Assembly: GCF_002879645.1 (NCBI RefSeq)
Contig: NZ_PNRE01000100.1
Span: 62,001 to 126,000, forward strand
Reading direction: 5' to 3'
Length of the DNA: 64,000 bases
Origin: Halomonas heilongjiangensis
GTDB lineage: Bacteria > Pseudomonadota > Gammaproteobacteria > Pseudomonadales > Halomonadaceae
Numbering within the stretch: position 1 is the first letter of the stretch; the number at the start of each line of letters is the position of its first letter. The translations under genes were made by a program, and so were the position numbers. The notes below the pieces were generated by a model that was not told the origin of the DNA, did not search any database, and worked only from the letters and a program-made list of their open reading frames with translations. Shown one piece after another: positions 16,319 to 24,422 of the stretch.

Positions 16319-17788
16319 ATGAGCAAGTCGTTCCTCCATCCGATCATCTATGTGCGCGGCTTCGCCAGGCTCGATGCCGAGATAGAAGACACCATCAACA
16401 CGCCCTACATGGGCTTCAACCTGGGCGCTACCCGGGTGCGCCAGGGGCCGGGGGGCGAGCTCCACACCTTCATCTTCGAGTCGCCGGTGATCCGCCTGAT
16501 GAAGGACTACGGCTACCGGGACGTCTACCAGGACGGTGCGGTCCACGAGGGCCGGCTGCCCCGCACGAGCCTGCTGATCCACCGCTATTACGAGGACGCC
16601 GAGGGCGGCGGGCGGCGCCCGTCGATCGTCGAGGCGGCCGCCGAGCTGTCGGCGCGGATCCTGTGGCTGCGCGAGCGGGTCTGTGGCGCCGATGACGAGG
16701 CGCGGGCGGCCTTCAAGGTCTACCTGGTGGCCCACTCCATGGGCGGGCTGATCTGCCGCTGCCTGCTGCAGAACGACGCGGTGGGCGACCCCGAGGCCAA
16801 GGCCTGCGTCGACAAGGTGTTCACCTACGGCACGCCGCACAACGGCATCGAGATCGCCGGCATCAACGTACCGCGCTTCCTGGGCATGTGGGACGTCAAC
16901 AACTTCAACCGCGAGAGCATCGCCGACTTCCTGCGGCTCAGGCCCCGCAACGGGCGCGTCAACCACCTGGACGGGGATTTTCCGCCCGAGCGCTTCTTCT
17001 GCCTGGTGGGCACCAATCACCGGGACTACGAGGCCGTTCGCTTCGCGGTCGGGGCGTCGAGCGACGGCCTGGTGAAGATCGACAACGCCTGGATCGAGGG
17101 GGCGCCCCGCGTGCATGCCTACCTCAGCCACAGCGGCCACTGCGGGATGGTCAACTCCGAGACGGGCTACCAGAACCTGACGCGCTTCCTGTTCGGCGAT
17201 GCGCTGATGACGGCGCGGATGGTGGTGGAGCACCTGCCGCTGCCGCCCTCCGTGGAACAGGCGAAGGAGGACGGCGACGCGATCGAGGGCAGCTACCTGT
17301 TCGAGTGCACGGTGACGCCACGGCTGTTTCCGCCGGTGGCGCTGTCGGACCGCCGCATCGAGCACGGTTCGGCGATCTTCCGCCGCTACGACGAGATGTG
17401 TCACCCGGAGCGCGCCGGCCACGAACATGCCCGGCATCCGGTGCTGTTCTCGGTCTACCTCGATAGCTCGAAGATCACGGTGAGCCAGGGCCGGACCATG
17501 CTGCTGGTGGCCGACATCGCCGTGCGCAGCACCGAGTTCAAGGTGGCCGGACGCTGGTTCGTCAACCGCCGCGTGCCCGACGAGAACCTGTTCCGCGACA
17601 AGGTGGTGATCCTGGCCACCGCCGACGGCGATGGCTGGCGGCTGCGCTACATCATGGGCGACGAGGACTGGGGCGAGGGGCGTGGACGCGCGGTCAAGGT
17701 GGACGACGATGGCGCTACCTATGTGCCCCTGCGCAGCCGCAAGGGCTTCCGGGCGCGGCTCTGCCTGGAGATCGCCGCCTGGCAGTGA
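16319..17788 (+). CDS. Esterase/lipase-like alpha/beta hydrolase
   Basis: 489 residues. The N-terminal half carries the lipase nucleophile elbow VAHSMGG (S140) and YGTPHNG, typical of PGAP1/triacylglycerol-lipase-like hydrolases. The C-terminal 180 residues (from about 310) form a beta-rich domain of unknown role. No signal peptide is seen. There is no clear ribosome site before the ATG. Its last seven codons and the following terminator are duplicated at 24001-24095, on the far side of the mrp operon. Confidence 0.8.
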   Translation: MSKSFLHPIIYVRGFARLDAEIEDTINTPYMGFNLGATRVRQGPGGELHTFIFESPVIRLMKDYGYRDVYQDGAVHEGRLPRTSLLIHRYYEDAEGGGRRPSIVEAAAELSARILWLRERVCGADDEARAAFKVYLVAHSMGGLICRCLLQNDAVGDPEAKACVDKVFTYGTPHNGIEIAGINVPRFLGMWDVNNFNRESIADFLRLRPRNGRVNHLDGDFPPERFFCLVGTNHRDYEAVRFAVGASSDGLVKIDNAWIEGAPRVHAYLSHSGHCGMVNSETGYQNLTRFLFGDALMTARMVVEHLPLPPSVEQAKEDGDAIEGSYLFECTVTPRLFPPVALSDRRIEHGSAIFRRYDEMCHPERAGHEHARHPVLFSVYLDSSKITVSQGRTMLLVADIAVRSTEFKVAGRWFVNRRVPDENLFRDKVVILATADGDGWRLRYIMGDEDWGEGRGRAVKVDDDGATYVPLRSRKGFRARLCLEIAAWQ

Positions 17789-17864
17789 GCCAGCTCGTCG
17801 GCCGGGTAACGAAGAAGCGCCGCCCCAGTGGCGGCGCTTCGCGTTGCAGACCCGGTGAGGTCAC
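17765..17864 (+). repeat. Left direct repeat flanking the mrp operon
   Basis: It begins in the last codons of the esterase gene (ctggagatcgccgcctggca), includes the stop codon and the terminator, and ends at cccggtgaggtcac. The same elements in the same order recur at 24001-24095, with a different spacer of about 20 nt before the hairpin. Confidence 0.85.
17814..17840 (+). terminator. Terminator of the esterase gene
   Basis: Perfect 11-bp stem (gaagcgccgcc / ggcggcgcttc) with loop ccagt, 25 nt after the esterase stop. No strong T tract. The stem is repeated exactly at 24046-24071 with a different loop. Confidence 0.7.
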
Positions 17865-18007
17865 GGCGCCGGGACTACCCCTTCGCGGTCGTTGCCGGCA
17901 TCACGAGCGTTGACACACGCGCCTGACCTGCCTCGGGAAACCGCGGGGCGCGTGAACCATACTGACAGGGCCGCGATACCTCCTTACTTCCGGACTCAGG
18001 AGCTCAC

Positions 18008-18082
18008 ATGGCGTGTCATGACAAGGTGGTCATCCCCGATGAGCTGGCAGTGATGGCATGCAGCGACGGGGCCTGCGGATGA
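18008..18082 (+). CDS. Possible 24-residue leader peptide before mrpA
   Basis: A short open frame reading MACHDKVVIPDELAV, then MACSDGACG and stop, 25 nt before the mrpA start. CAGGAG lies 7 nt before its ATG, a better ribosome site than that of mrpA. Three Cys residues in 24 codons are unusual. It may be a translated leader controlling mrpA or a chance frame; no family is known. Confidence 0.3.
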   Translation: MACHDKVVIPDELAVMACSDGACG

Positions 18083-18107
18083 TGAGGGGGAGGGAGCTCG
18101 CGGTTTC

Positions 18108-20906
18108 ATGACGCTGCTGCTGATCGTCACGCTGCCCTTGCTCGGTGCCCTGCTGACCTGGGCGACGGCCCGCGCCGGAGACCTGCGGTTCTCGGCCATC
18201 GTCGCGGCGCTGGCTCCAGTGGTGGTGCTGGCCCTGGTGCTGTCCCTGTTGCCCGCGATCCTGGCGGGTGAGGTCATCGCTGCCGAGTGGCGCTGGATCG
18301 ATGCCATCGGCCTCACGATCGCCTTCCGCATGGATGGGCTGGCCATGCTGTTCGCCCTGCTGATCGTCGGCATGGGCCTGCTGGTGATGCTGTATGCGCG
18401 CTATTACTTTGCCGGCAAGCATGGGGGTTGCCGTTTCTATGTCCTGACGCTGGTGTTCATGGCGTCCATGCTCGGCATCGTCACCTCGGGCAACCTGCTG
18501 TTCATGCTGGTGTTCTGGGAAATGACGAGCCTGGTCTCGTTCCTGCTGATCGGCTTTCACTCGGAACAGCGCCCGGCCCGTCGTGGTGCCCGTCTGACCC
18601 TGGTGATCACCGGCGGCGGGGGGCTGGCGCTGATGGCCGGTGTCATCCTGATCGGCCAGGCGGTGGGCAGCTATCACCTGAGCGATGTGCTGGCGGCCGG
18701 CGATACCCTGCGTGAGCACCGCCAATATCCGTTGATCCTGTCCCTGGTGTTGCTGGGGGCCATGACCAAGTCCGCCCAGTTCCCTTTCCACCTGTGGCTG
18801 CCGCATGCCATGACCGCGCCCACGCCGGTGTCCGTCTATCTGCACTCGGCGACCATGGTCAAGGCGGGGATCTTTCTGCTGGCCCGGCTGCATCCGGTGC
18901 TGGCGGAAACGCCTCTCTGGCTGTACAGCGTCTCCAGCGTGGGCATGGCGACCCTGCTCACCGGCGCCTTCGTGGCGATGTTCAAGCACGACACCAAGGG
19001 GCTGCTGGCCTACTCCACCGTCAGCCATCTGGGGTTGATCACCCTGCTGCTGGGCATGGGCACCAGGATGGGGTTGATCGTGGGCCTGTTCCACCTGCTG
19101 AATCATGCCCTGTTCAAGGCGCCGCTGTTCATGATGGCGGGCATCGTCGAGCAGTCGACCGGCACGCGGGACATGCGCCGCATCAACGGCATGTGGCACT
19201 TCATGCCCTATCTCGGCGTGCTCACCGGGGTGGCCGCCGCCTCCATGGCCGGGCTGCCGCTGCTCAACGGCTTCCTGAGCAAGAAGATGTTCTTTGCCGA
19301 GACCATGGTATCGCCGTTCACCGGCGTGCTGGCCTGGCTCACTCCCTCCCTGGCGGCCGTGGCCGGCCTGCTGTCGGTCGCCTACTCGGCACGCATCTTC
19401 CATAACGTCTTCTTCAACGGAGCGCCGCGGGACCTGCCCATCTGGCCCCCGAAGTTGCCGGGAGTGGGCATCCTGATACCCGTGACGCTGCTCTCCGCCG
19501 CCTGCATCGTGGTCGGCATCGTGCCGCAATACGTGGTGCATACGCTGCTGAAGCTTGCCGCCGAGGCGGCGCTGGGTGGGGAATTGCCGCAGTACAATCT
19601 CGGCCTGTTGCACCGCTTCAACCTGCCGTTCCTGATGAGTGCCCTGGCGCTGACGGGCGGCCTCGCCATGTACGTGGCAAGACGGCAGCTTTTCGCCATC
19701 TATGACCGGCTGCCCGAGGTCGATGCCAAGGAAAATTTCGAGTGGTTGATGCTGCAGGCGGGGACCTTCGCCGAACGGCTGGTGCACCGGCTGGAGAACG
19801 GCTCGGTCCAGCGCTATATCGCGCTCGTGCTGCTCAGTGCCCTGATCACGATGGGCACGGCCCTCGCTGGCATGACGGAGTGGCGCGGTGCCGAGGTGCT
19901 GACTCCCCTCGATCCCATGACCGTCTTCGGTACCGTGCTGTTGATGGCCTGCGCCCTGGGGGTGGCCGTCGGCCACCGCAACCGTTTCCTCGCCCTGTTG
20001 CTCACGGGGGCCGCCGGACTCTTCGTCACCCTCACCTTTGCCCGTTTCTCGGCGCCGGACCTGGCCCTGACGCAGCTGTCCGTGGAGGTGATGGCGGTGA
20101 TCATCATGATGCTGGCCCTCTCCTTCCTGCCGCAGACGACGCCACCGGAGTCCTCCGTCCCGCGTCGCGTGCGCGACCTCTCGCTCGCCGGCCTGAGCGG
20201 CCTGGGCATGGCCATCGTGGCCTACGCGGTCATGACCCGCCCGGCGCAGAGCATCTCCGGGTTCTTCCTGGCCCGTAGCGTCCCGGAGGGCGGCGGCAGC
20301 AATGTGGTCAATGTGATCCTGGTGGACTTCCGGGGCTTCGATACCCTCGGCGAAATCACGGTGCTGGGGATTGCCGCCGTGGCCGTCTTCGCGCTCACCC
20401 GCAACCTGCAACTCAAGGACCGGGTGCCGCAGGAGCGGGGGCAGTACTGGGCGTCCGAGCCCCATCCCATGATTCTCAGGATGATCGCCCGCCCCATCCT
20501 GCCGGTCACGCTCATGGTGTCGGCCTACATCTTCCTGCGGGGGCATAACATGCCCGGAGGCGGATTCATCGCCGGACTGGTCACGGCCGTGGCCCTGTCG
20601 CTGCAATACATGGCGGGCAGCCTGGCCTGGGCCCATTCGTGCATGCTGACTCCCTTCCGCCCCCTGGTCGGTGGCGGCATCCTGCTGGCCGCACTCACCG
20701 GCCTGGGCAGCCTGGCAGCCGGCGCGCCTTTCCTGACCAGCTGGTTCGGGCACTACCGGCTGCCGGGGCTGGGTGACGTCGAGCTTGCCACCGCGCTGCT
20801 GTTCGACCTCGGCGTCTTCATCACGGTGGTGGGGGCGACCCTGCTGATCCTGGCCAACATGGGCAAGCTCATGACCCTGCAAGGGCCAGGGAAGGAGATC
20901 GGCTGA
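18108..20906 (+). CDS. mrpA: Mrp antiporter subunit A, fused with MrpB-like domain
   Basis: 932 residues. The first two thirds is a NuoL-like proton-translocating subunit with the conserved Glu in VFWEMTSLVS near residue 140 and the Lys in MTKSAQFPFHLWLPHAM near residue 224. The C-terminal part (from about 610) covers the MrpA C-terminal domain and the MrpB domain (ILRMIARPILPVTLMVSAY, GHNMPGGGFIAGL), so no separate mrpB is needed. Part of the hetero-oligomeric Na+/H+ antiporter of the inner membrane. The stop overlaps the mrpC start (TGATG). A G-rich ribosome site lies about 11 nt upstream. Confidence 0.95.
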   Translation: MTLLLIVTLPLLGALLTWATARAGDLRFSAIVAALAPVVVLALVLSLLPAILAGEVIAAEWRWIDAIGLTIAFRMDGLAMLFALLIVGMGLLVMLYARYYFAGKHGGCRFYVLTLVFMASMLGIVTSGNLLFMLVFWEMTSLVSFLLIGFHSEQRPARRGARLTLVITGGGGLALMAGVILIGQAVGSYHLSDVLAAGDTLREHRQYPLILSLVLLGAMTKSAQFPFHLWLPHAMTAPTPVSVYLHSATMVKAGIFLLARLHPVLAETPLWLYSVSSVGMATLLTGAFVAMFKHDTKGLLAYSTVSHLGLITLLLGMGTRMGLIVGLFHLLNHALFKAPLFMMAGIVEQSTGTRDMRRINGMWHFMPYLGVLTGVAAASMAGLPLLNGFLSKKMFFAETMVSPFTGVLAWLTPSLAAVAGLLSVAYSARIFHNVFFNGAPRDLPIWPPKLPGVGILIPVTLLSAACIVVGIVPQYVVHTLLKLAAEAALGGELPQYNLGLLHRFNLPFLMSALALTGGLAMYVARRQLFAIYDRLPEVDAKENFEWLMLQAGTFAERLVHRLENGSVQRYIALVLLSALITMGTALAGMTEWRGAEVLTPLDPMTVFGTVLLMACALGVAVGHRNRFLALLLTGAAGLFVTLTFARFSAPDLALTQLSVEVMAVIIMMLALSFLPQTTPPESSVPRRVRDLSLAGLSGLGMAIVAYAVMTRPAQSISGFFLARSVPEGGGSNVVNVILVDFRGFDTLGEITVLGIAAVAVFALTRNLQLKDRVPQERGQYWASEPHPMILRMIARPILPVTLMVSAYIFLRGHNMPGGGFIAGLVTAVALSLQYMAGSLAWAHSCMLTPFRPLVGGGILLAALTGLGSLAAGAPFLTSWFGHYRLPGLGDVELATALLFDLGVFITVVGATLLILANMGKLMTLQGPGKEIG

Positions 20907-21247
20907 TGGAAGTGCTGTTTGCCGCCGCCCTGGGGGTGCTGACGTTCTGCGGCGTCTACCTGATCCTGCGTGCCCGCACCTTTCCGGTGGTGTTGGGCCT
21001 GACCCTGCTGTCCCACGCCGTGAACCTGTTTCTCTTCGGCATGGGCCGCCTGACCCTGGAGGCGCCCCCGGTCATCGGCGAGAGCAGCCATCAGGCCGAC
21101 CCGCTCCCCCAGGCCCTGGTGCTGACCGCCATCGTGATCGGTTTTGCCATGACCGCCTTCGTGGTCGTGCTGGCCCTGCGTGCCGCGGTGGAACTGCGCA
21201 GCGACCATGTGGATGGGGTGGACCCGGACGAGGACTGGCGCCCATGA
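20906..21247 (+). CDS. mrpC: Mrp antiporter subunit C
   Basis: 113 residues, NuoK-like, three membrane helices; the second carries TLLSHAVNLFLFGMG and the third ALVLTAIVIGFAMTAFVV, both typical of MrpC. The acidic C-terminus (DGVDPDEDW) is common in this subunit. It overlaps mrpA upstream and mrpD downstream (ATGA), so translation of the operon is coupled. Required for assembly of the antiporter complex. Confidence 0.95.
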   Translation: MEVLFAAALGVLTFCGVYLILRARTFPVVLGLTLLSHAVNLFLFGMGRLTLEAPPVIGESSHQADPLPQALVLTAIVIGFAMTAFVVVLALRAAVELRSDHVDGVDPDEDWRP

Positions 21248-22764
21248 ACCACCTGATCATCCTGCCGGTGCTGATTCCGCTGTTGGCCGGCGCCTTCCTG
21301 GTGGTCGCGTTCGCCGTCCCGCTGGCGCTTCAGCGCCTGATCAGCCTGCTCAGCACCGCGCTGCTCGTGCTGATCGCGTGGCTGCTGTTCGAGCGGGTCA
21401 TGGCGGGGAATCATGTGCTGTATACGTTGGGAAACTGGTCGCCGCCGTTCGGGATTCTGCTGGTGGCGGATCGCCTCAGTGTCCTGATGCTGCTGATCAC
21501 CGCCGTGCTGGCGGCGTTCTGCGCCCTGTACGCGGGCCGCGGGGACGACAGCCGAGGTGCCCACTTCCACGCGCTGCTGCAGTTCCAGCTGGCGGGCATC
21601 AACGGCGCCTTCCTCACCGGTGACCTGTTCAACCTGTTCGTCTGCTTCGAGATCCTGCTGATCGCGTCCTACGCCCTGCTGTTGCACGGCGGCGGCATCG
21701 CGCGCTGCCGGGCCAGCCTGCACTACGTGATTCTGAACCTGGTCGGCTCGGCGATGTTCATCATCGGGGTCGGCATCCTCTATGGGGTGACCGGTACCCT
21801 GAACATGGCGGACCTGGCGGTACGCGTGGCCAATGCCCCCGCCGCAGACCTGCCGTTGCTGACCGCGGCCTCGCTGCTGTTGCTGGTGGTGTTCGGCATC
21901 AAGGCGGCCCTCTTGCCCCTGCTGTTCTGGCTGCCCCGAGCCTACACCGCCGCCAGCGCCCCCGTCGCGGCGCTGTTCGCCATCATGACCAAGGTCGGCG
22001 TCTACGCCATGCTGCGTGTCTTCAGCCTGATCTTCGGCCTGGAAACGGGCCTGGTCGGTACCATCGCCTGGCAGTGGCTATGGCCGCTGGCGCTTGCCAC
22101 CCTGGCGCTCGGTGGCATCGGCGTACTCGGGGCGATCAACCTGCGCAACCTGACCGCCTACATGGTCATCGTCTCGGTCGGGACCCTGCTGGCGACCCTG
22201 GCGCTGGGCAGCCGGGACGCCCTCGCCGCGGGGCTCTTCTACCTGATTCATTCCACCCTGATGACGGCGGCCTTCTTCCTGCTGGCCGACCTGATCGCCC
22301 GGCAACGCGGGGAAGCCGCCGACCATATGGTGATTGCGGCGGCCATGGCGCATAAGCGCACCCTGGGGGTCGTGTATTTCGTCGGCGCCATCGCGCTTGC
22401 TGGCCTGCCGCCTTTCAGCGGCTTTGTCAGCAAGGTGTGGATCCTGCAGGTGGCCGGAGGCACGGACCGTCAGGCCTGGTTATGGCCGTTGCTGCTGATC
22501 GCCGCCTTCATGATCCTGATCGCCCTGAGCCGGGCCGGCAGCAAGTTCTTCTGGCGGCAGTCCGGTGAGCCCCCGCTGCGCTTCCGGATGGACCCGGCAA
22601 GGCTTGGCGTCGTGATCACGATGCTGCTGGGCAGTGTGGTGCTGTCGGTGGCCGCCACCCCCGTCATGTCGCTCATGCTGGATACCGCCGACGCCGTCCT
22701 GTCGCCCGGTGCCTATGTGGAGGCGGTCGAGGCGGCGGCTCGACAGACAGGGGAGGAACGCTGA
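21244..22764 (+). CDS. mrpD: Mrp antiporter subunit D
   Basis: 506 residues, about fourteen helices, NuoN/NuoM-like. The conserved Glu is in LFVCFEILLIASYALL near residue 137 and the Lys in GIKAALLPLLFWLPRAY near residue 220. With MrpA it forms the ion-translocating part of the complex. Starts within the mrpC stop and ends one base before the start of mrpE. Confidence 0.95.
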   Translation: MNHLIILPVLIPLLAGAFLVVAFAVPLALQRLISLLSTALLVLIAWLLFERVMAGNHVLYTLGNWSPPFGILLVADRLSVLMLLITAVLAAFCALYAGRGDDSRGAHFHALLQFQLAGINGAFLTGDLFNLFVCFEILLIASYALLLHGGGIARCRASLHYVILNLVGSAMFIIGVGILYGVTGTLNMADLAVRVANAPAADLPLLTAASLLLLVVFGIKAALLPLLFWLPRAYTAASAPVAALFAIMTKVGVYAMLRVFSLIFGLETGLVGTIAWQWLWPLALATLALGGIGVLGAINLRNLTAYMVIVSVGTLLATLALGSRDALAAGLFYLIHSTLMTAAFFLLADLIARQRGEAADHMVIAAAMAHKRTLGVVYFVGAIALAGLPPFSGFVSKVWILQVAGGTDRQAWLWPLLLIAAFMILIALSRAGSKFFWRQSGEPPLRFRMDPARLGVVITMLLGSVVLSVAATPVMSLMLDTADAVLSPGAYVEAVEAAARQTGEER

Positions 22765-22765
22765 C

Positions 22766-23269
22766 ATGGCAGCCCATCGACAGTTGCGTCACTGGTGGCC
22801 CCGGCCCCAGTTTTCCCTGTTTCTGCTGGTGCTGTGGCTATTGCTGATGAACACCCTGAGCCTGGCCCAGCTAGTGATCGGCGCCTTCCTGGGCTGGTCG
22901 ATTCCTTATCTGACCCAGCCGTTCTGGCCGGAGAATCCTCGCCTGCACCAGGCGTGGCGGCTGGTGCCATACTTCGCCCACCTGCTGTGGGACATCCTCA
23001 AGTCGAACGTCACGGTGGCCCGGCTGATTCTGCTGCCGCCGGGGCGACTCCGGCCCGCCTTCATTCGTTACCCCGTCATCCTGACGGATGAGTTCGCCCT
23101 CGCCATGCTGGCCAGCACCATTTCGCTGACGCCGGGCACGGTGTCGGCCGGACTCAGCCCGGACCAGAAAACCCTGCTGATTCATGCCCTGCACGTGGTG
23201 GATGAAGAGGCCCTGATCCGCCATATCCACACCCGTTACGAGCAACCCCTGAAGGAGATCCTGGAATGA
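22766..23269 (+). CDS. mrpE: Mrp antiporter subunit E
   Basis: 167 residues. Two N-terminal hydrophobic helices (FSLFLLVLWLLLMNTLSLAQLVIGAFLGW) are followed by the conserved soluble part (DILKSNVTVARLIL, LAMLASTISLTPGT, HALHVVDEE). GGAGG 9 nt before the ATG and the abutting mrpD stop select the start; a longer frame upstream overlaps mrpD and is ignored. Overlaps mrpF by ATGA. Confidence 0.95.
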   Translation: MAAHRQLRHWWPRPQFSLFLLVLWLLLMNTLSLAQLVIGAFLGWSIPYLTQPFWPENPRLHQAWRLVPYFAHLLWDILKSNVTVARLILLPPGRLRPAFIRYPVILTDEFALAMLASTISLTPGTVSAGLSPDQKTLLIHALHVVDEEALIRHIHTRYEQPLKEILE

Positions 23270-23535
23270 TCGCCGCCGTCCTGCCGTTGGCCCTGCTGCT
23301 GTTCAGCGTCAGCCTGTTGCTGAATCTCTATCGACTGCTGCGCGGACCGGACCTGACCGACCGCATCCTGGGACTGGATACGCTCAGCATCAATGCCATC
23401 GCCGTGATCGTGCTGGCGGGCATCTACATGGACACCACCATCATCTTCGAGGCGGCTTTGCTCATCGCCCTCATGGGCTTCGTGGGCACCGTGGCCATGA
23501 CCAAGTACCTGGTGCGTGGCGACGTCATCGAATGA
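23266..23535 (+). CDS. mrpF: Mrp antiporter subunit F
   Basis: 89 residues, three helices, with the family pattern LLRGPDLTDRILGLDTLSINAIAVIVL and FVGTVAMTKYL. It overlaps mrpE by four bases and is followed 16 nt later by mrpG. MrpF has been tied to sodium and bile-acid transport in other species; here it is taken simply as a complex subunit. Confidence 0.95.
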   Translation: MIAAVLPLALLLFSVSLLLNLYRLLRGPDLTDRILGLDTLSINAIAVIVLAGIYMDTTIIFEAALLIALMGFVGTVAMTKYLVRGDVIE

Positions 23536-23551
23536 CCGCGAGGAGGGGCTC

Positions 23552-23995
23552 ATGAACATCCCGCTCTGGCTGGACGCGTTGATCGCGGCGCTGTTGTTGA
23601 TCGGCGCCATTGTGGCCACCCTGGGCTCGGTGGGGCTGGCCCGCATGCCGGATTTCTACATGCGCCTGCACGGGCCGACCAAGGCCTGCACCCTGGGGGT
23701 GGGCTGCACGATGCTGGGCTCGCTGCTGTACTTCAGTGTCGCCGGCCAGGGCATCAGCGTGCAGGAGGTGTTGATCACGGTCTTCCTCTTCGTCACGGCA
23801 CCGGTGAGCGCCCATGTGATGGCCCGTGCGGCACTGCATCGTCGGGTGGCGTGCAGTGCCAATACCCGCCATCCCCCCTGGCCCGAGATGGACCATCCCC
23901 CGGCGCCCCCCTCGCTTGCGAACCCGGGGGAGGCCCGCCAGGGACCCTCGTCGATCCCCGGGGAGGGCTCCGACACTCGGACCCGGGGCAGCTGA
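23552..23995 (+). CDS. mrpG: Mrp antiporter subunit G, extended C-terminus
   Basis: 147 residues. The first 105 are a normal MrpG: LGSVGLARMPDFYMRLHGPTKACTLG and LFLFVTAPVSAHVMARAALH. The remaining 40 or so are Pro/Gly/Arg-rich (DHPPAPPSLANPGEARQG) and unlike the family. The extension ends five bases before the right direct repeat, so it may be sequence acquired when the operon was inserted. AGGAGGGG sits 4-10 nt before the ATG. Last gene of the operon. Confidence 0.93.
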   Translation: MNIPLWLDALIAALLLIGAIVATLGSVGLARMPDFYMRLHGPTKACTLGVGCTMLGSLLYFSVAGQGISVQEVLITVFLFVTAPVSAHVMARAALHRRVACSANTRHPPWPEMDHPPAPPSLANPGEARQGPSSIPGEGSDTRTRGS

Positions 23996-24000
23996 TGAGG

Positions 24001-24095
24001 CTGGAGATCGCCGCCTGGCAGTGAGCCCGCCCGAATCCCCGCCACGAAGCGCCGCCCCCGGGCGGCGCTTCGCGTTGGTGACCCGGCGAGGTCAC
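24001..24095 (+). repeat. Right direct repeat flanking the mrp operon
   Basis: Repeats the esterase C-terminal codons (LEIAAWQ and stop), the hairpin and the gaggtcac end found at 17765-17864. Here they follow mrpG and belong to no complete gene. The repeat also supplies the stop codon of the 56-residue minus-strand gene at 24092-24262. Confidence 0.85.
24046..24071. terminator. Terminator after mrpG, duplicate of the esterase terminator
   Basis: Same 11-bp stem (gaagcgccgcc / ggcggcgcttc) as at 17814-17840, with loop cccg. It stands between the mrp operon and the convergent minus-strand small-gene cluster and could stop transcription from both sides. Confidence 0.7.
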
Positions 24096-24262
24096 AGCGT
24101 CATGAAGGGCGAGGGCTCCTGGTCGGTGAACCGGTAGACGTCCCAGTCGTCCCGCTTGGGCCCCGGCATGCCCGAGGTGCCGATGGGCAGGGCGGCCTGG
24201 GCCGCGGCGGACCCCAGCAGCAGGGCGCCGGTGAGCAGCACGGGCGTGGCATGACGGTTCAT
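24092..24262 (-). CDS. Small exported protein, 56 residues
   Basis: A signal peptide (MNRHATPVLLTGALLLGSAAAQA) is followed by about 33 residues, LPIGTSGMPGPKRDDW and then VYRFTDQEPSPFMTL. No family recognised. Its ATG overlaps the stop of the 49-residue gene upstream (ATGA), so the two are co-translated. GGGAG lies about 8 nt before the start. Its last bases are inside the right direct repeat. Confidence 0.6.
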   Translation of the reverse strand: MNRHATPVLLTGALLLGSAAAQAALPIGTSGMPGPKRDDWDVYRFTDQEPSPFMTL

Positions 24263-24408
24263 GAGCGATCTCCCGGGTGCGGGGTGGGGCGGGGCGAGGT
24301 GAAGAGGTACTTGATCAGCGAGGCGATGCCGAGACCCAGCAGCAGCAGAAGGGCAACCGGCATCACCCAACCCATGGGCCCCATCAGGGCGGTGCATTCG
24401 GTGAACAT
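24259..24408 (-). CDS. Small single-pass membrane protein, 49 residues
   Basis: Reads MFTECTALMGPMGWVMP, then a helix VALLLLLGLGIASLIKYLF, then a Pro-rich tail TSPRPTPHPGDRS. AAGGAG lies 7 nt before the ATG, and the stop overlaps the next start by ATGA, which is good evidence for a real gene despite its length. Family unknown. It follows the beta-propeller gene by 14 nt in the same operon. Confidence 0.6.
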   Translation of the reverse strand: MFTECTALMGPMGWVMPVALLLLLGLGIASLIKYLFTSPRPTPHPGDRS

Positions 24409-24422
24409 GGTGCGGCTCCTTC

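Noticed and set aside
17910-17962. Promoter for mrpA from TTGACA at 17910 and CATACT at about 17957
   Set aside because: The two hexamers are far too distant from each other to form one sigma-70 promoter, and no suitable partner lies at 16-18 bp.
18030-20882. Long open frame antisense to mrpA
   Set aside because: Its His/Gln/Arg-rich translation has no domain pattern, and it lies wholly opposite a gene with intact Mrp motifs. It comes from the strong third-position GC bias.
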